NCBI GenBank assembly: GCA_036937835.1
Contig: CM072864.1
Span: forward strand, 20,321,501 to 20,385,500
Direction: 5' to 3'
DNA: 64,000 nt
Source of the DNA: Pampus argenteus
Lineage: Eukaryota > Chordata > Actinopteri > Scombriformes > Stromateidae
Shown here: piece by piece, positions 12,501-23,900 of the stretch
Numbering within the stretch: the stretch's first letter is position 1
Layout: the number at the start of each line of letters is the position of its first letter
Notes under the pieces: generated by a model
What the model saw: only the letters and a program-made list of their open reading frames with translations
The model's database searches: none
What the model was told of the DNA's origin: nothing
Translations under genes and position numbers: made by a program

Positions 12501-14415
12501 CATCAGCACAACGTCCGTCGGTGTGTTGGGTGCGGTACAGCGTGAAAGCCGGCGCATATCTGTGGTGCTGACCCACATCTCCATTCAGGAGCTCGGGTAA
12601 AAGCTTGGTGCTGACAGGTGTGATGCATGGGCTCTTATTGCCCCGACCAGCCAGTCATCCCTGAAGCTGTCAGAGAGTTAAATGTTCTGACCTGGGAAGC
12701 AGCACAGTTTTCTCCAGAGCACAGCCTCAATGTTTAATATTACTCTACCCTGATGCTTACTCATGACAGATGCTTTACTTTTAAATTCAAGCAGCACCCT
12801 GCTTCACATTCACAGGTGTAGTCCTCTATAGCTCTGGGGCTTAAGGGCCTCGTACAGGTGCACTCACTCATTTCATTTAAAAGCAATTACCAAACATCTA
12901 CGAGTAATACACAGCTGTCTGATTTCTATTTATTTGAACTGTGTTTCTTGTCTGTAAACTAGCTAAGTAATGTGTCAGTAATCTGTTCCCTTTGTTTAGA
13001 TATGCCGAACGTTCTCACACATTACTGTTTGTTTCCATTCCTAAGTCCTGGACGTTGGTGCAGAGCAGTTTCTACTAATGGTACTACATTGAATTATTGA
13101 GCTTTAAACATTTTCACCATTAGCTGGAGAAATTGCATGCGTATTATCTTGAACTCTGAAGTTACACACATGTTTAGATGCATCTGAAAAATAATGCAAA
13201 ATCTTTTTTTTTTTTTTTGTTTCCATGTGGTGCACGGCGTCACCCACACAGCGCAGGTAGGAGCTCTCCTTCACCCTGTGAGGGATTAGGTTGGCCCTCA
13301 GAGGCCAAAACACTATCAATCTTACTCACCTCCAGTGAGCGCTCATTATCTAGTTATCAATGAGAGTCCCGGAGAGGTTCCTCCGAGCGTAACAAATGAT
13401 CAGCAGGGCTGGCTTTAACTCGCTGTCCTGCAGAAACACTCACCTCTGACGGCATAGGTGATTAAACTCTTTAAGACTCAGGAGGCTGATATTTATGACA
13501 TTTCTTGGTTCAATATTTTGTAAATTAGTATTCCTGGAAAAAAAAGGAAGACCAGATGATAACAGTCATGACTTTGAATTTTCCCCAGTTACCTTAAAGG
13601 GCTTTTTACAGGGTTATGTTATTCTCAGAAAAACAGGCAGGCGTGATTAGAGTCATTTCCAGGACTGCAGACCTACTCTACAACCTCTTTACTTGACAAT
13701 ATGTCTACTAATTTTAATATATGTGCGGTTCCTTTTACAATTACTTGTATTAAATCCACGTACAAACATCTAATGAAGATCCCTCAACATTCCTGATACC
13801 AACATACACATCCATCGCACCACTGTCAAAATCCCTCTCACACCAATTCCCACGGTCTTCATTTACTTATTGTGTCACCGGTAACCGACACGTCCTTATC
13901 ATCCCTTCGTCAGGTAAGACATGTAAGCCATCGGTAAAACCGCTATCACATTATCCATCCTGCTCCAACGCACTGGAGCCACAATGGATGTCTAATAGTG
14001 TATGTTGCATAGCAACAGTCTTGTGAAATACATTCAGCAGGAAACATACAATAAATGTTTCCCTTAAGAATAATAAAAAATTTATTGTGAAAATACAAAT
14101 TCCCAGAAGTCTGCCGAGTTGGCTGCATTACGCTGATGACATCATCACCAGGCAACCTGACTCTAGCTAATGCTTCGTTCACGTCATATCAGAGTCATCG
14201 TGATTACGTGTGTCCGAGTTTGGCGATAGTGGACACACAGTAAGTTGTGTCACTCACATTCACTCATTCACTACTCTCATTATAACACTACATAACGTAT
14301 CACTCAGTGGTTGACTGAACAGAGCGGCCACAATTAGTTGATTAGTTGAGGTACAGGAAAATAATCAACAACTATTTTCATAATTGATTTATCGTTTTAA
14401 GTAATTTCTTAACAA

Positions 14416-14429
14416 AAAATGTCCAAATT
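14416..14429. repeat. Target-site duplication, left copy
   Basis: AAAATGTCCAAATT immediately before the 5S-headed element; an identical copy is at 14773-14786. Perfect identity implies a young insertion. Confidence 0.92.
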
Positions 14430-14772
14430 GAGCAGCATACCACCCTGAACACGCCCGATCTCGTCTGATCTCGGAAGCTAAGCAGGGTCGGGCCTGGTTA
14501 GTACTTGGATGGGAGACCGCCTGGGAATACCAGGTGCTGTACCCCCGTCCCATGGGCCCACCACCCATGGGAGGGGTCTCAGGGGGGTGACCCCTTAGAA
14601 AGGTGCCAAGAGAGATCGGCGGCAGTCGGAGGCGGGGACCCTGGCGGTCTGATCCCCGGTTGCAGAAGCTGGCTCTGGCAGAAGTGGCTAGGCAGAGGGA
14701 AGTCTGGGCTTCCCTGCTGAAGCTGCTGCCCCCGCGACCCGACAAACGGATGAAGCGGAAGACAACGAAACG
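14430..14772 (+). mobile_element. 5S rRNA-headed SINE (SINE3-type architecture), recent insertion
   Basis: 343-bp unit bounded by a perfect 14-bp duplication AAAATGTCCAAATT at 14416-14429 and 14773-14786. The head (about 14436-14541) is near-identical to vertebrate 5S rRNA. It keeps the type 1 Pol III internal promoter: A-box region around 14475-14492 and C-box around 14502-14521. The central part is GC-rich. The tail from about 14690 (GGAAGTCTGGGCTTCCCTGC, then CCCGCGACCCGAC and GGATGAAGCGGAAGA) resembles the 3' end of a common fish LINE, which would supply the reverse transcriptase in trans. A 5S head plus LINE-like tail within one duplication shows the whole is one retroposed unit, not a 5S gene. 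The first 8-10 bases of 5S are missing or altered. Confidence 0.88.
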
Positions 14773-14786
14773 AAAATGTCCAAATT
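14773..14786. repeat. Target-site duplication, right copy
   Basis: AAAATGTCCAAATT immediately after the element; pairs with 14416-14429. Confidence 0.92.
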
Positions 14787-15059
14787 CTCTGATTCCAACT
14801 TCTTAATATGAATATTTTCTATTCTATTCTGAGTCCTCAGTGTTGGCAAACTGAATACATTCTAAATATTGGTCATGGCAAAACAATATATTTATGAAGC
14901 ATCTTTTGGTGATTGACATTTTTCCATAATTTTCTGACATTTTATAGACTAATCAGTTAATCGGGAAAATAATTAATAGATTGACTGATCAATAATAAAA
15001 ATATTTGTTAGTGGCTGCCCTACTTCTTTATAGGATTGTACAGTTTTGAATCAAAATTG

Positions 15060-15165
15060 ACATCTATCAGAATAATCAATTAGTCGATCGGCAGATATTT
15101 AATCTGTGAGTATTTTGATAATCAAATAATCTTTTTAGTCATTTTTAAGCAAATATGCATTTGGT
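15060..15165 (-). repeat. Second fragment of the 14320-15010 repeat family
   Basis: AATCAATTAGTCGATCGGC and TTTGATAATCAAATAAT resemble the terminal part of the same element, on the same side of the SINE insertion. Recognised by eye only. Confidence 0.4.
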
Positions 15166-17485
15166 GATTTCAATGCTTTGTCATTCATACTACATACTCA
15201 ATCTCATCAGTTGCTGGTTTGTTTAGCTGACTATAGTTGACCTATCAAAGCACTACAATTGTTTGTTTGTTTGTTTGTTTTCCACAAGTACAGCTGCAGT
15301 ATGGAAGGTTTTATTTGCTCAAATACCTAAATAAGTCTAAACCAGCCTCTTTTAAAGCAAGATATATATACGCTACATCTCCAATAACGGTGTTTACATC
15401 TATTCATGGCATGTCTGCTCTTTTTGACATTGGCGAATGGGTAAAAACACACATCTGCTATATGTTGGAAAAATAAAAAGCCACTCAGATCTATTTTCCC
15501 CGGGCATTAATATCCACGTCACCATGTTGTTTCAGTCTATTCAGGGTAACATGAGGCCAAAGGTCACGGTGCATTGGCTGGTATGCTCTTCAACTATGAA
15601 TGAAACACTGTCTTGGCAACACATTTTGCTGTAATTGGAGTAGGATGATATATTATGTTTCATATATTGTATAATGGGCTTCCTATAGTGAGTAACTCCC
15701 TTTAGCTGCTGTCAATGTAAAGTATCCGTTTACAGCAGATGACAGCAGATGTGCACAACAATCACTCATATTCAAGGTCTGAAACAACAATAACAACAAC
15801 ATGTTGTGGGCAGCACTTCACTAACGCACAGCAGGGAGGCAGCGGGAGCTGGCAGCCTGTTCGGACACCAGCGGATCCAGATTCAAGGTCCTGTGTCAGC
15901 CCTGCTCCACTAAACTGAGTGAAACTCTATCAGCTCCACTCATCAGGAAGTAGTACAGTAAGCTCTAGAGATGCTCTGTGACCTTGACCTTTCACTAGAG
16001 AGAGGTTAGCTAAGACAATTTCTCTACTCAATCAATATAAACTGCTGGGTAGCCTCCCTAATGAATGTATCAAAAGAGTCAATGGGGATATACATACTGA
16101 GTCTGAGGCAAAAAAAATGGATCAGGATTTGTTTTAAAAGAAAGGTTTAAAAATAAGGTATTAATCTATCTATTAATCTTCGTTTTCTAAATGAATCCTT
16201 TTGTCTATGAAATGTCTGAAACGAGTGAAAAAGCATAAAATCGTCACACCTGACAAGCTTCAACCAGCCATGTTTCGTTACTTACTATTATTATCATTAT
16301 TATTATTCATCTTCTGTCAATCGGCTCATTGACTACCTGTTGCGGCTCTAATTGTTAGCTATCATGACATCAAATATGACACCGGTATCGAAAACATTTT
16401 AAAACATCAGAATGTCTTTTGTCCCGGTCAAGCCTGTTATTTTACAATAAGGTGATGAAAGCAATCAATCAGTTATCAGTGATTATCAGGTATTAGTAGG
16501 AGTCTGTCTGTTAGTCTGTGGTCATCTTCTCTCTACAATAAACATGAAAATAGACGCCATAAAAACATTGTCAGCATCTATAACTGCGAGAACTAACTGG
16601 AGAAACTTCCAGAAAGCTACATGATGTATGAAGCCAAGTAAGCTTGGACTCCTTCACTTGCTTTTAACGTATTATTTTGTTTTTGCCCATAAAGATGCTT
16701 TTTTCTTAAACGTAGTGCGCAGTGATTAGAAAACAGAAACCTTCCAGCACTGATATGTCACATAATCTGTGTTTAATAATGATAATAGTAATATTAATAA
16801 TGATAATAAGTCCTTTCCCGCACTTGATTTTCCAGCATCACACAGCTGTAAATACCGAGATTACCAGTCGCACTGGTGCAATCAATGTCAATGAATGACT
16901 AATAAAAATGTAAACGCTATTAACCAGCTGGAATCCAACATGTTGTTTGGCGTTCCTGGAGCACATTAAAAGCACTTTTCTTAGCTGAGCCACCAGCTTG
17001 TCACAGAGTAGCCAGTGAATTTTTCCATCACAAATGTAACCCTAGAGGATCTTTTCCTGTTTATGTTAAGCTACCTCCAGCTATGACTGGAGCTGGATCA
17101 CTGTGCACCATATGGCAGCGGTTTAAGAGTTTGTCTCAGGAAACAGACTCTGCTCTCAGGTGGAAGAATAACGCCGTAGATTAGAAGAGGATTTATATTA
17201 CAGAATTTAAAAAAAAACAACAACAACACATCCAAACTGACAGGAAATAACGTGGTCACAAAATGACAAACGTGTGACAAACAACATGTGACATGTGCCC
17301 TGTGAAAACACTGAGGCTTGGTGGTGTAGCAGCCACTGACACATGAAGGCTTTAATAACACTCTGTCTGACCCGGCTCCTCCAGTTCCACTGTGACCTCT
17401 CTGATGGGAAACTGAATTCAAACGGTTTCTGAAAGAGAACGAAGAACAGCCTGCTCCTCGTCGTCTGTCGCGGGCAAAAGTAAAA

Positions 17486-17530
17486 GACAAACAAACAAAC
17501 AAACAAAAAACAAACAAACAAAAAACAAAC
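17486..17530. repeat. (CAAA)n tetranucleotide run
   Basis: Imperfect ACAA/CAAA repeats; low-complexity reading frames across it are artefacts. Similar GTTT runs lie at 15258-15281 and 18191-18221. Confidence 0.9.
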
Positions 17531-18274
17531 GCTGGTGATGACACTGTGTGTTACTGGAACGCTCGTTGTCAATATGTTTATGTCCAAAAAAACTAACTTA
17601 CGAGTTGGAGTTGAGACTCTGTCATGTGTAGATTAAGTAGTTTTAGTCTTTTTAGCCTAATTTATTTTTTATTTTTTTAGGATATAATGAACATTTTTTA
17701 CATCCCAAATTAAGATTAAAAACAAAGGTGGAGGTGTAAAGCATTTCTAAAACTGTGGTCTACACATTTTGGAAATTACCTGCATAAGTTTGCATGTCTC
17801 CTGCTTTGTGTTTGCTTATTTAATAATTCATATACTCTGGACTCCAGTTACTGGTGCTTTTCTCTGTGTCTTTTCTCATTCATAGCAGCTCAGTGTCATT
17901 TTTTTTTTGTTGTTGTTGTTGTTGTTTTTTTATTTAATAAAAAAAAGAAGCTCTTCACTCAGTTCAGGGTTGTATATAATATATAGATATGTATAATATT
18001 TGCAATCCAACCTTTCAATTAGGCCTATTTTTTTTCATCCCCAACTTGTCTTGCATGGAAATCAATTATATTGCAATCATATAAAATAGATCAGATCGCA
18101 TGAATATTTGCATACTTTTTTTTTTTTTTATCATCAGTTGAGCTGCTGTTGGTGCAGCAGGGCACCACCTGTTTGGATGAATCCTTATTGCTGTTTGTTT
18201 GTTTGTTTGTTTGTTTGTTTTTAATCACATCAATTAAAACTATGTGATCACCAACTGTGTGCGTCTCATCTTAC

Positions 18275-18760
18275 CTTTCTCGACACGTTCTGGGCTCCTA
18301 TCCGCTCATTGTTCCCGGGTATGAAAACATGCTCGCTGTGTCACATCAAAGTGTCTCCCAGCATTCACATCCCCCAAACTGAAGAGTTAAAGGATGAGCC
18401 CCGAAACACCACATCACCACAGCTGTACTCCTCTCGGATCTTATTGCCCTCTTTGTCTCATTGACGTGGAGGGAGAGAGAGAAAAATAAAAAATAAAAAA
18501 ATAAAAAACACTTTACCGACGAGTTGGGATCAAATTCTCAGGTTTCTTTTGTTTCGCCATTAAGCGGACAGTCGCGAAGCAACGCGGGCGCCGTGAACGC
18601 GGCGTTAATTCAGGCTAAAGATGAATCTCTTCTTCTGTTTCTCGACACTAACGAGGCGAGCGGCGGCTGAGGCATGACTGCTGCGCGCTCCCGACAGCAC
18701 AGGCTCGTTCACGGGGCGGGGACCGACGCTCGTCGTGGCCGTGGGAGTGAACAGCAATAA
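18275..18760 (-). promoter_or_regulatory. gpr153: CpG-rich patch and candidate GPR153 5' untranslated exon / promoter
   Basis: 18530-18760 is the most CpG-dense stretch of the window (CGCGGGCGCCG, GAACGCGGCG, GGGGCGGGG), in an otherwise CpG-poor background. Downstream on the minus strand, sequence ending GTCGAGAAAG is followed by a consensus donor GTAAGA (exon edge 18275). Together they fit a CpG promoter firing leftward into a non-coding first exon of GPR153, whose first coding exon starts 9.7 kb further on. An internal exon starting after the T-rich run near 18480 is also possible. No transcript evidence; function inferred. Confidence 0.45.
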
Positions 18761-20280
18761 GAAATAATTCATGGAAAAGAGGTCGGAGAAGTGCTCCTGC
18801 GTGTTGCACACTCTGCTGTGGATACACACACAGGTCCTCGCTGCAACGTCTGAATGAACACGGAGGCGTTGTGTGTTTTTATCTTATTCTGATTTGATTG
18901 AGTTGATTGGACAGTAAGAGAAACACAGGATCAATAGCATCACTTTTTATTTAAGATGGACCACTGCCCTGAACCCCACATATGTAGCCCATCAATACTC
19001 ATGCTTCTTTCAATGGGCCCTTTTCATTGACATTATACCACTTGTTATGTAAGACTCCTTCCTGATGATTCTGTTAAGAGAGACTTTCCTCCCTCAGGTC
19101 TTAAATTGGACCCAATGAGAAAACTAATAGGCTCAATAGGAGAGGAGAGGCACAGCAGATACAGTAAGTCCCTGGTGTCTCGGTTTGTCGCCACTATTAT
19201 TAGGATTATATTTTCATCCATCTGGTGGATGGTCTGATGTTCTCTCAGACTCCCATTCATGACAACGGATACACACCTGGGAGCTGCCTGTGTATGCAGC
19301 GCACAGCCAGGCAGGTTCACTATGAAAAGCTCCTCCACATACTGGAGCAAATGTCTCCCCCAGCTGATCCAGATCGATACTTACCTGAAGCTGAAATGAT
19401 TCTGCGTTCAACGTTTATTATTATTCATATTACACTCATAAATTGCAAAAAGTTAGGGAAAAAGATGATTGACGGCTGCTTCCTGTCAGTGGAGGATGAT
19501 GGATTTAATTTTATTATTATTATTATTTCATAGGTTTACTCCCAAAATTGAAAAGTTACCAACTATTATTTTCACAACACGCTAATTAGCTAACGTTCAG
19601 TTCTCACCAAAGTCATTGCGGACATACAGAAATATAGATGTGTTTAGATGTAGCTGGCTCACCTCAGAATGTGACAACAAAGGGGAACATGAAGGTTTCC
19701 TGTGTTACCAAATCCCATTAGGTCTTCCTGTTTCAACGTTGACCTGCTGTACTTACCGTAGCTGTGCACTGTGGTTTCACTTCCTAATAAGTGGTTTAGA
19801 TAAATGGCATAAACAGATTTGTTTAGAACCTGTCTGGCATTCATGTTTCCTGCATGTTGGTCTCCACTATGTTCCCTGTTTCTCAGCACTGAAATAGGAA
19901 ATAGTGGCCACATTAACATGAAAAAAAAAGTACAGAATTTCCCTTTAACAGCCTATTCCAAATGGTATACAGCAACCTACACGGTCCAAATCACAAACTT
20001 CATCACACATTGTTCATCTGTTAACCTTAAGGTTTATGATTTAATGTATATAACAAGCATTATTGTGTTTTTTACTTATGGGAAACTGAGGAAATGTAGC
20101 ACCTACAGGTTTTATTTCAAAAAGTTTGTCATGTTTCACGCAGACTTCCCTAATTTTTCTTAAGAATATCTTAAAATTCGGCAGAAGCTGAGGAAAGCAC
20201 ACTTTTGATGCAACACAACCTGAGAAGATGGAAATAGGATGAAAGAGCAGAAGTTGATTGTGTGTGAAAACCGAAGGTGT

Positions 20281-20282
<2 letters not shown>

Positions 20283-20316
<34 letters not shown>
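20283..20316. repeat. (TG)n microsatellite
   Basis: 17 uninterrupted TG dinucleotides in intergenic DNA. Confidence 0.97.
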
Positions 20317-20319
<3 letters not shown>

Positions 20320-21029
20320 AGTCAGGGAGAGAACAAAAGGGATAGGTAGTGAAGGGGAAAAGGAAATGAGTAAGAAGGTTGAATTTTCGCACCTTTAAAG
20401 TGGCTGACGGAAGTTGACTGACATGTCAAAAGCATCATTTCAGTTAACGTTTAAGTGCATACGAGCTTCTCTGCATCTACCGTTATCTGAGAGATGTGTC
20501 CATTATTAAGCCGTCAGGATAAATTCAGCCAGGACCTCTGAAGCGTATCAGTCGGGGTGCATGAATTAGCAATCCATTTACAGAATTACAATGAGCATTA
20601 ATTAATGCTGCCCTTCTTCACTTCATGAATGGGCTGCAGCAAATAAATCAAACATATTTCTGATATGAAGCCTATTGTTACAAAATAAGCAGAGTCTGAG
20701 TTTCTTTTCTGGGCATGATGGGTAAGAACAGGTGTAGCATGAATGCAGTATTTTTGTACTTCGGAAATACGTTCGTTGACTAGAACTGGACAGGACGTGA
20801 GGGTTTGTTAAAAGAAGCAGACTGTCCATCTTTAGAATTATTCTCCTGTGTGATGCTAGGTGACCTGGAAGTAAAAAGTAACAGAAGGCATTCCCGCCCA
20901 CTGGCTCCTCTGGCACTGGGCTGCCCCGACTCTCACCGTCATCTCCGCAATAACACATCACACACGAGCGCGGACAACAGCAGCTCTTCAATACTCAATA
21001 CTGTTTGAAGGTCCTGCTGCTGTGATCTC

Positions 21030-21480
21030 TTACAACGTGGTGGTTTGTTGTTCAAAAGCACGAACTTAACCGAACGACTTCCTGAAACGATCCGTTTGAG
21101 CTCTCAGTCAGTCGCGAGCGGACGTGATTCATTCACAGGGATACACTCAAGTCATTCGTTTGCAGGGATAGACAGTCGCTGACTTCATGTCTTGAAGTCT
21201 CAACATAGGAAGTAATACCAAGTAGTTTATTTAATATTAATGAATTAGGTGTCACGGATATATACATGCTGGACATGATGGGGTAGGACTATCGTACGGC
21301 AGCTTTCAGTTTTCAAATAGCATCTTTATCCAACTAAATTCTCAGCTTATCCTTCACGAATGATCGTTCTCAGTTCACTAGTTAGCGAGCTGAAGCGAAT
21401 GTTGACTACGCAGTCGGAGCACTGGACGAAATCGGTGAACAAATCCATTTAATGAACTGATTGTGATGATTCAGGACACT
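21030..21480. repeat. Possible interspersed repeat
   Basis: Rich in short direct and inverted phrases (CGAACGACTTCCTGAAACGA, GTTCACTAGTTAGCGAGC, GAACTGATTGTG) of the kind found in a fish repeat built of GAATCA/TTCGTT motifs. Ends not defined; by-eye call. Confidence 0.35.
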
Positions 21481-23393
21481 GCTTTGTCCATCACTACTGG
21501 GTGGAGGAGTTTGTGTGCCTCAGTCAGAGGTAGCCTAATATAGTAGTACTTCCAACAAGGTCCCCTGTGGCTGAAAAGCAGAAGGGATGTTCCAGGCCAG
21601 ACAAAGTACAGCCCTTCACCTACTCCTCTGCAAGGAAAGCCCTGTTGGCTCCAAGCCCAGATAACAAAGGAGGGATGAATGTAGGACTCGTATCTCTGAG
21701 CTGTCATGGTGTTCCAGGAAGCACAAATAAAAAAAATAAAAAAATCAAAATTTACAACTTCTGCCAAGAAACTTAACAGAATCGCTGCCTCGTACAAATA
21801 TTGACAGACTAATTTACGCGAGTGACCTTGAAGTGTAATGTGGACGACGGGGTTTAGGTTTCTGTGTGTTGTCTCGCGTGTGGGGAAGTAAAGCTGATGG
21901 AGAAGTTCCTGAGCCGCACGCTCGACAAGGAGAAAATGTAAAACGGGTCGGTCTGTAATGAAAACCGAGAGTTTTCTCAACACCGCCGCCTCGCTTCAAC
22001 GTTTATCCTCACTTCCGACTCCTTAATGGTTTTTCTCCTGAACCTGGAGATCATTCATCTTCTAAGTCGACTTGTCAGTCTGACACTGGCATACAGCAGT
22101 GAGAGGGCTGCTAGTCCCCTAATTTAGTGGAGGGCACAAACATTACTTACATGCAAGATTTTAAAGATGCAATTTAGAGCAGATTTCAACCTGGAGGACA
22201 AACATCTATTTCTGATAATGTCATTTCTTCCATTTCCAAGTCTGTTCTTTCACATACTGTATGTAACCATGGTTACCATATTGCGTCTCTATGTATAAAA
22301 GCCAGCTGCTACCAGCTGAAATGGCCGAAGACAGCGATGAACATTGTTGTGAATGATGAGATCCAGTATCCAGAGATGGATACTGTCTCCCTGTACTGTG
22401 CTCCCCCTCTGCACTCTTCTTTTCCCACAAGATGCCTCGACTTCACTGGGGTTAAAAATAGATATATCCCCCCGGTGCAGCTTGAGCCTAACTTTATTTT
22501 CATGGGGGAAATGAAAAGCACACATACTGTGCTGGAGGGAGCAAGGGTAAAACAACAATAACCTTCAAGATCCAATGACAAATCAGTTTCTGTCTGTGTA
22601 ATGACAACAGCATGAAGAGGAACAAAAGTCTAAAAAGGCATTTCGCTGAGGTTTAGACCTCACATCGCTCTCTCACTGGGCTTTAATCTTTTAATTTCAC
22701 TGTGGTTTGGATCTCAAATTAGTTCTCACCATCTGTTGCACAGGGTGAAGCCTACCTACTTCTCCTGACAAATCAGATTTAAGTCCAAGAGTGTTCTCGA
22801 TACACAAAAAAAACGATCCTGCTAAATATTTGAACAGGAGCTTTTATGGCTAATAAAATTAATAACCGCAGCCTTTTCAGTCCCAGCATGGCTATATGAA
22901 TATTGATTCCTCACTGGCTGCTGCTGGCCCGATATTTCTGATCCAGGACATATGCAAAGAGAAAGGTGCACACACACACACAAACACACACACATTTGTT
23001 CCCCGTCAGGCCATGAGGAGTCTCATTTGGAGACAAAGGGAGTGAGACGGCGAGAAGACTGGACGAGATGGAGTGAACGATACTGAGGACATGACGGTAA
23101 GCAGGAGAGGGAAAAGAGAGCACGGCAAGGCAGAGCAAACGCTGGAGTCAGAGTGTGACAGACAGGCAGAGGAGGACGAGAGCAGGGAGGAAGGAGGGGG
23201 GGAAGGGCAGGCGTGGGAGGGATGTGAGTTGAGTCAAAGCCCCCGAGCTCCCCTGATTCCTCTGTGAAAGACACAGTGCTGAAAAGATGGATAGCGTGTG
23301 CCCTCTATGCTAAGGCATGCCCAAGACAATGACATCATCATCATCAAAGTAGCAAGGACACGAGGCGAGAGGCCCAGACTCACGCTTGGATCT

Positions 23394-23403
23394 TTTATTT
23401 ATT
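23394..23403 (-). terminator. Polyadenylation signal, ACOT7
   Basis: Two overlapping AATAAA hexamers on the minus strand, about 400 bases after the ACOT7 stop codon. Confidence 0.65.
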
Positions 23404-23439
23404 ATTATTCACTCTCTTATTCATCATTTTCCTTGCATT

Positions 23440-23612
23440 CAGACTATTGCTTTGCACTGACACTGATCGTGAAGTCTTCATACTTAAAAATCTCATTAAA
23501 ACAAAATAGTACTTTTGCTTCTGCATAAAGTCAGACTGTCACTTTGCCCTGACAGTGATCATAAATAGTCTTCATAGATAAAATAAAACATGTACTCTTA
23601 CTTTGACAAAGA
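23440..23612. repeat. Imperfect tandem duplication in ACOT7 3' UTR
   Basis: Two units with a 92-bp period: CAGACTATTGCTTTGCACTG at 23440 and CAGACTGTCACTTTGCCCTG at 23532, each followed by a GTCTTCATA phrase and a TACTTTTGC/TACTCTTAC phrase. Diverged, so not recent. Confidence 0.75.
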
Positions 23613-23801
23613 TTTGTAGCTATACGGCGACACTTTGGTGCGTAGCACAGAAAAAAAAATCATCACAGGTTTAGGTTTAACAGGAGGCTACAATTACAGA
23701 GGAATAAGAGGAGAGATTGTTCATAGTTCCTTCATACTGTATGTGTTGTGAGCGGTTGATATACTGTTGTTGTAGGCGCTCACTTCTGGTGAGCTGCGGC
23801 G

Positions 23802-23900
23802 TCACTGCTGGCGCTCCTTGTCTGCGAGTCTCTTTGCTTTATTCTGGAGGTAACGTGCTTTGCCCTCCTCGAAACGTCTCTGCTCCTCTTCTCCATCAAT
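23802..23900 (-). CDS. acot7: ACOT7 last coding exon with stop codon
   Basis: 99 nt: IDGEEEQRRFEEGKARYLQN, then KAKRLADKERQQ and TGA at 23804-23802. Acceptor TTTTTTCCTCAG. Matches the mammalian C-terminus (EDEKKRFEEGKGRYLQMKAKRQ). Too short to be obvious as an open frame; found by extending the gene from exon 8. Confidence 0.92.
   Translation of the reverse strand: MDGEEEQRRFEEGKARYLQNKAKRLADKERQQ

Larger units (their letters stand above)
14320..15010 (-). repeat. Older teleost interspersed repeat, split by a 5S-headed SINE
   Basis: The left part (about 14320-14429) and right part (14773-15010) read as one element once the inserted SINE is removed. Phrases such as TTTCTGACATTTTATAGAC, ACTAATCAGTTAATCG and TTGATTATTTTCCTG (minus strand) resemble a repeat I know as very common in fish, with ATTAATCGATTA-type ends. 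Class not assigned. Confidence 0.6.
8544..18274. other. Putative GPR153 intron 1
   Basis: 9.7 kb between the first coding exon and the candidate 5' untranslated exon. It holds a CAT/CTC trinucleotide tract at 9520-9567, a 5S-headed SINE (14430-14772) nested in an older repeat (14320-15010), another repeat fragment (15060-15165), GTTT and CAAA tetranucleotide runs (15258-15281, 17486-17530, 18191-18221) and a GTT run near 17905. No protein-coding exon recognised. The assignment as intron depends on the 18275 donor being used. Confidence 0.5.
18761..23379. other. GPR153-ACOT7 intergenic region
   Basis: Separates the putative GPR153 promoter from the ACOT7 3' end. Contents: (TG)n at 20283-20316, a repeat-like segment at 21030-21480 (GAACGA/TTCGTT-type phrases), two small CpG-enriched patches at 20890-20990 and 21810-22010, a GTAACCATGGTTAC palindrome at 22263-22276 and an impure CA run at 22970-22994. 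No gene recognised. Confidence 0.6.
23380..23801 (-). other. acot7: ACOT7 3' UTR (inferred extent)
   Basis: Runs from the stop codon to about 20 bases past overlapping AATAAA hexamers at 23394-23403 (sense AATAAATAAA), the first good polyadenylation signals downstream. It contains an imperfect two-copy tandem duplication at 23440-23612. End not proven. Confidence 0.6.

Noticed and set aside
14436..14541. Functional 5S rRNA gene
   Set aside because: The 5' end is altered, no T-run terminator follows, and the block lies inside a target-site-bounded retroposon.
14389..14806. Open frames of 67-118 codons in the GC-rich 14.4-14.8 kb region
   Set aside because: They are translations of the 5S-headed SINE, which is non-coding.
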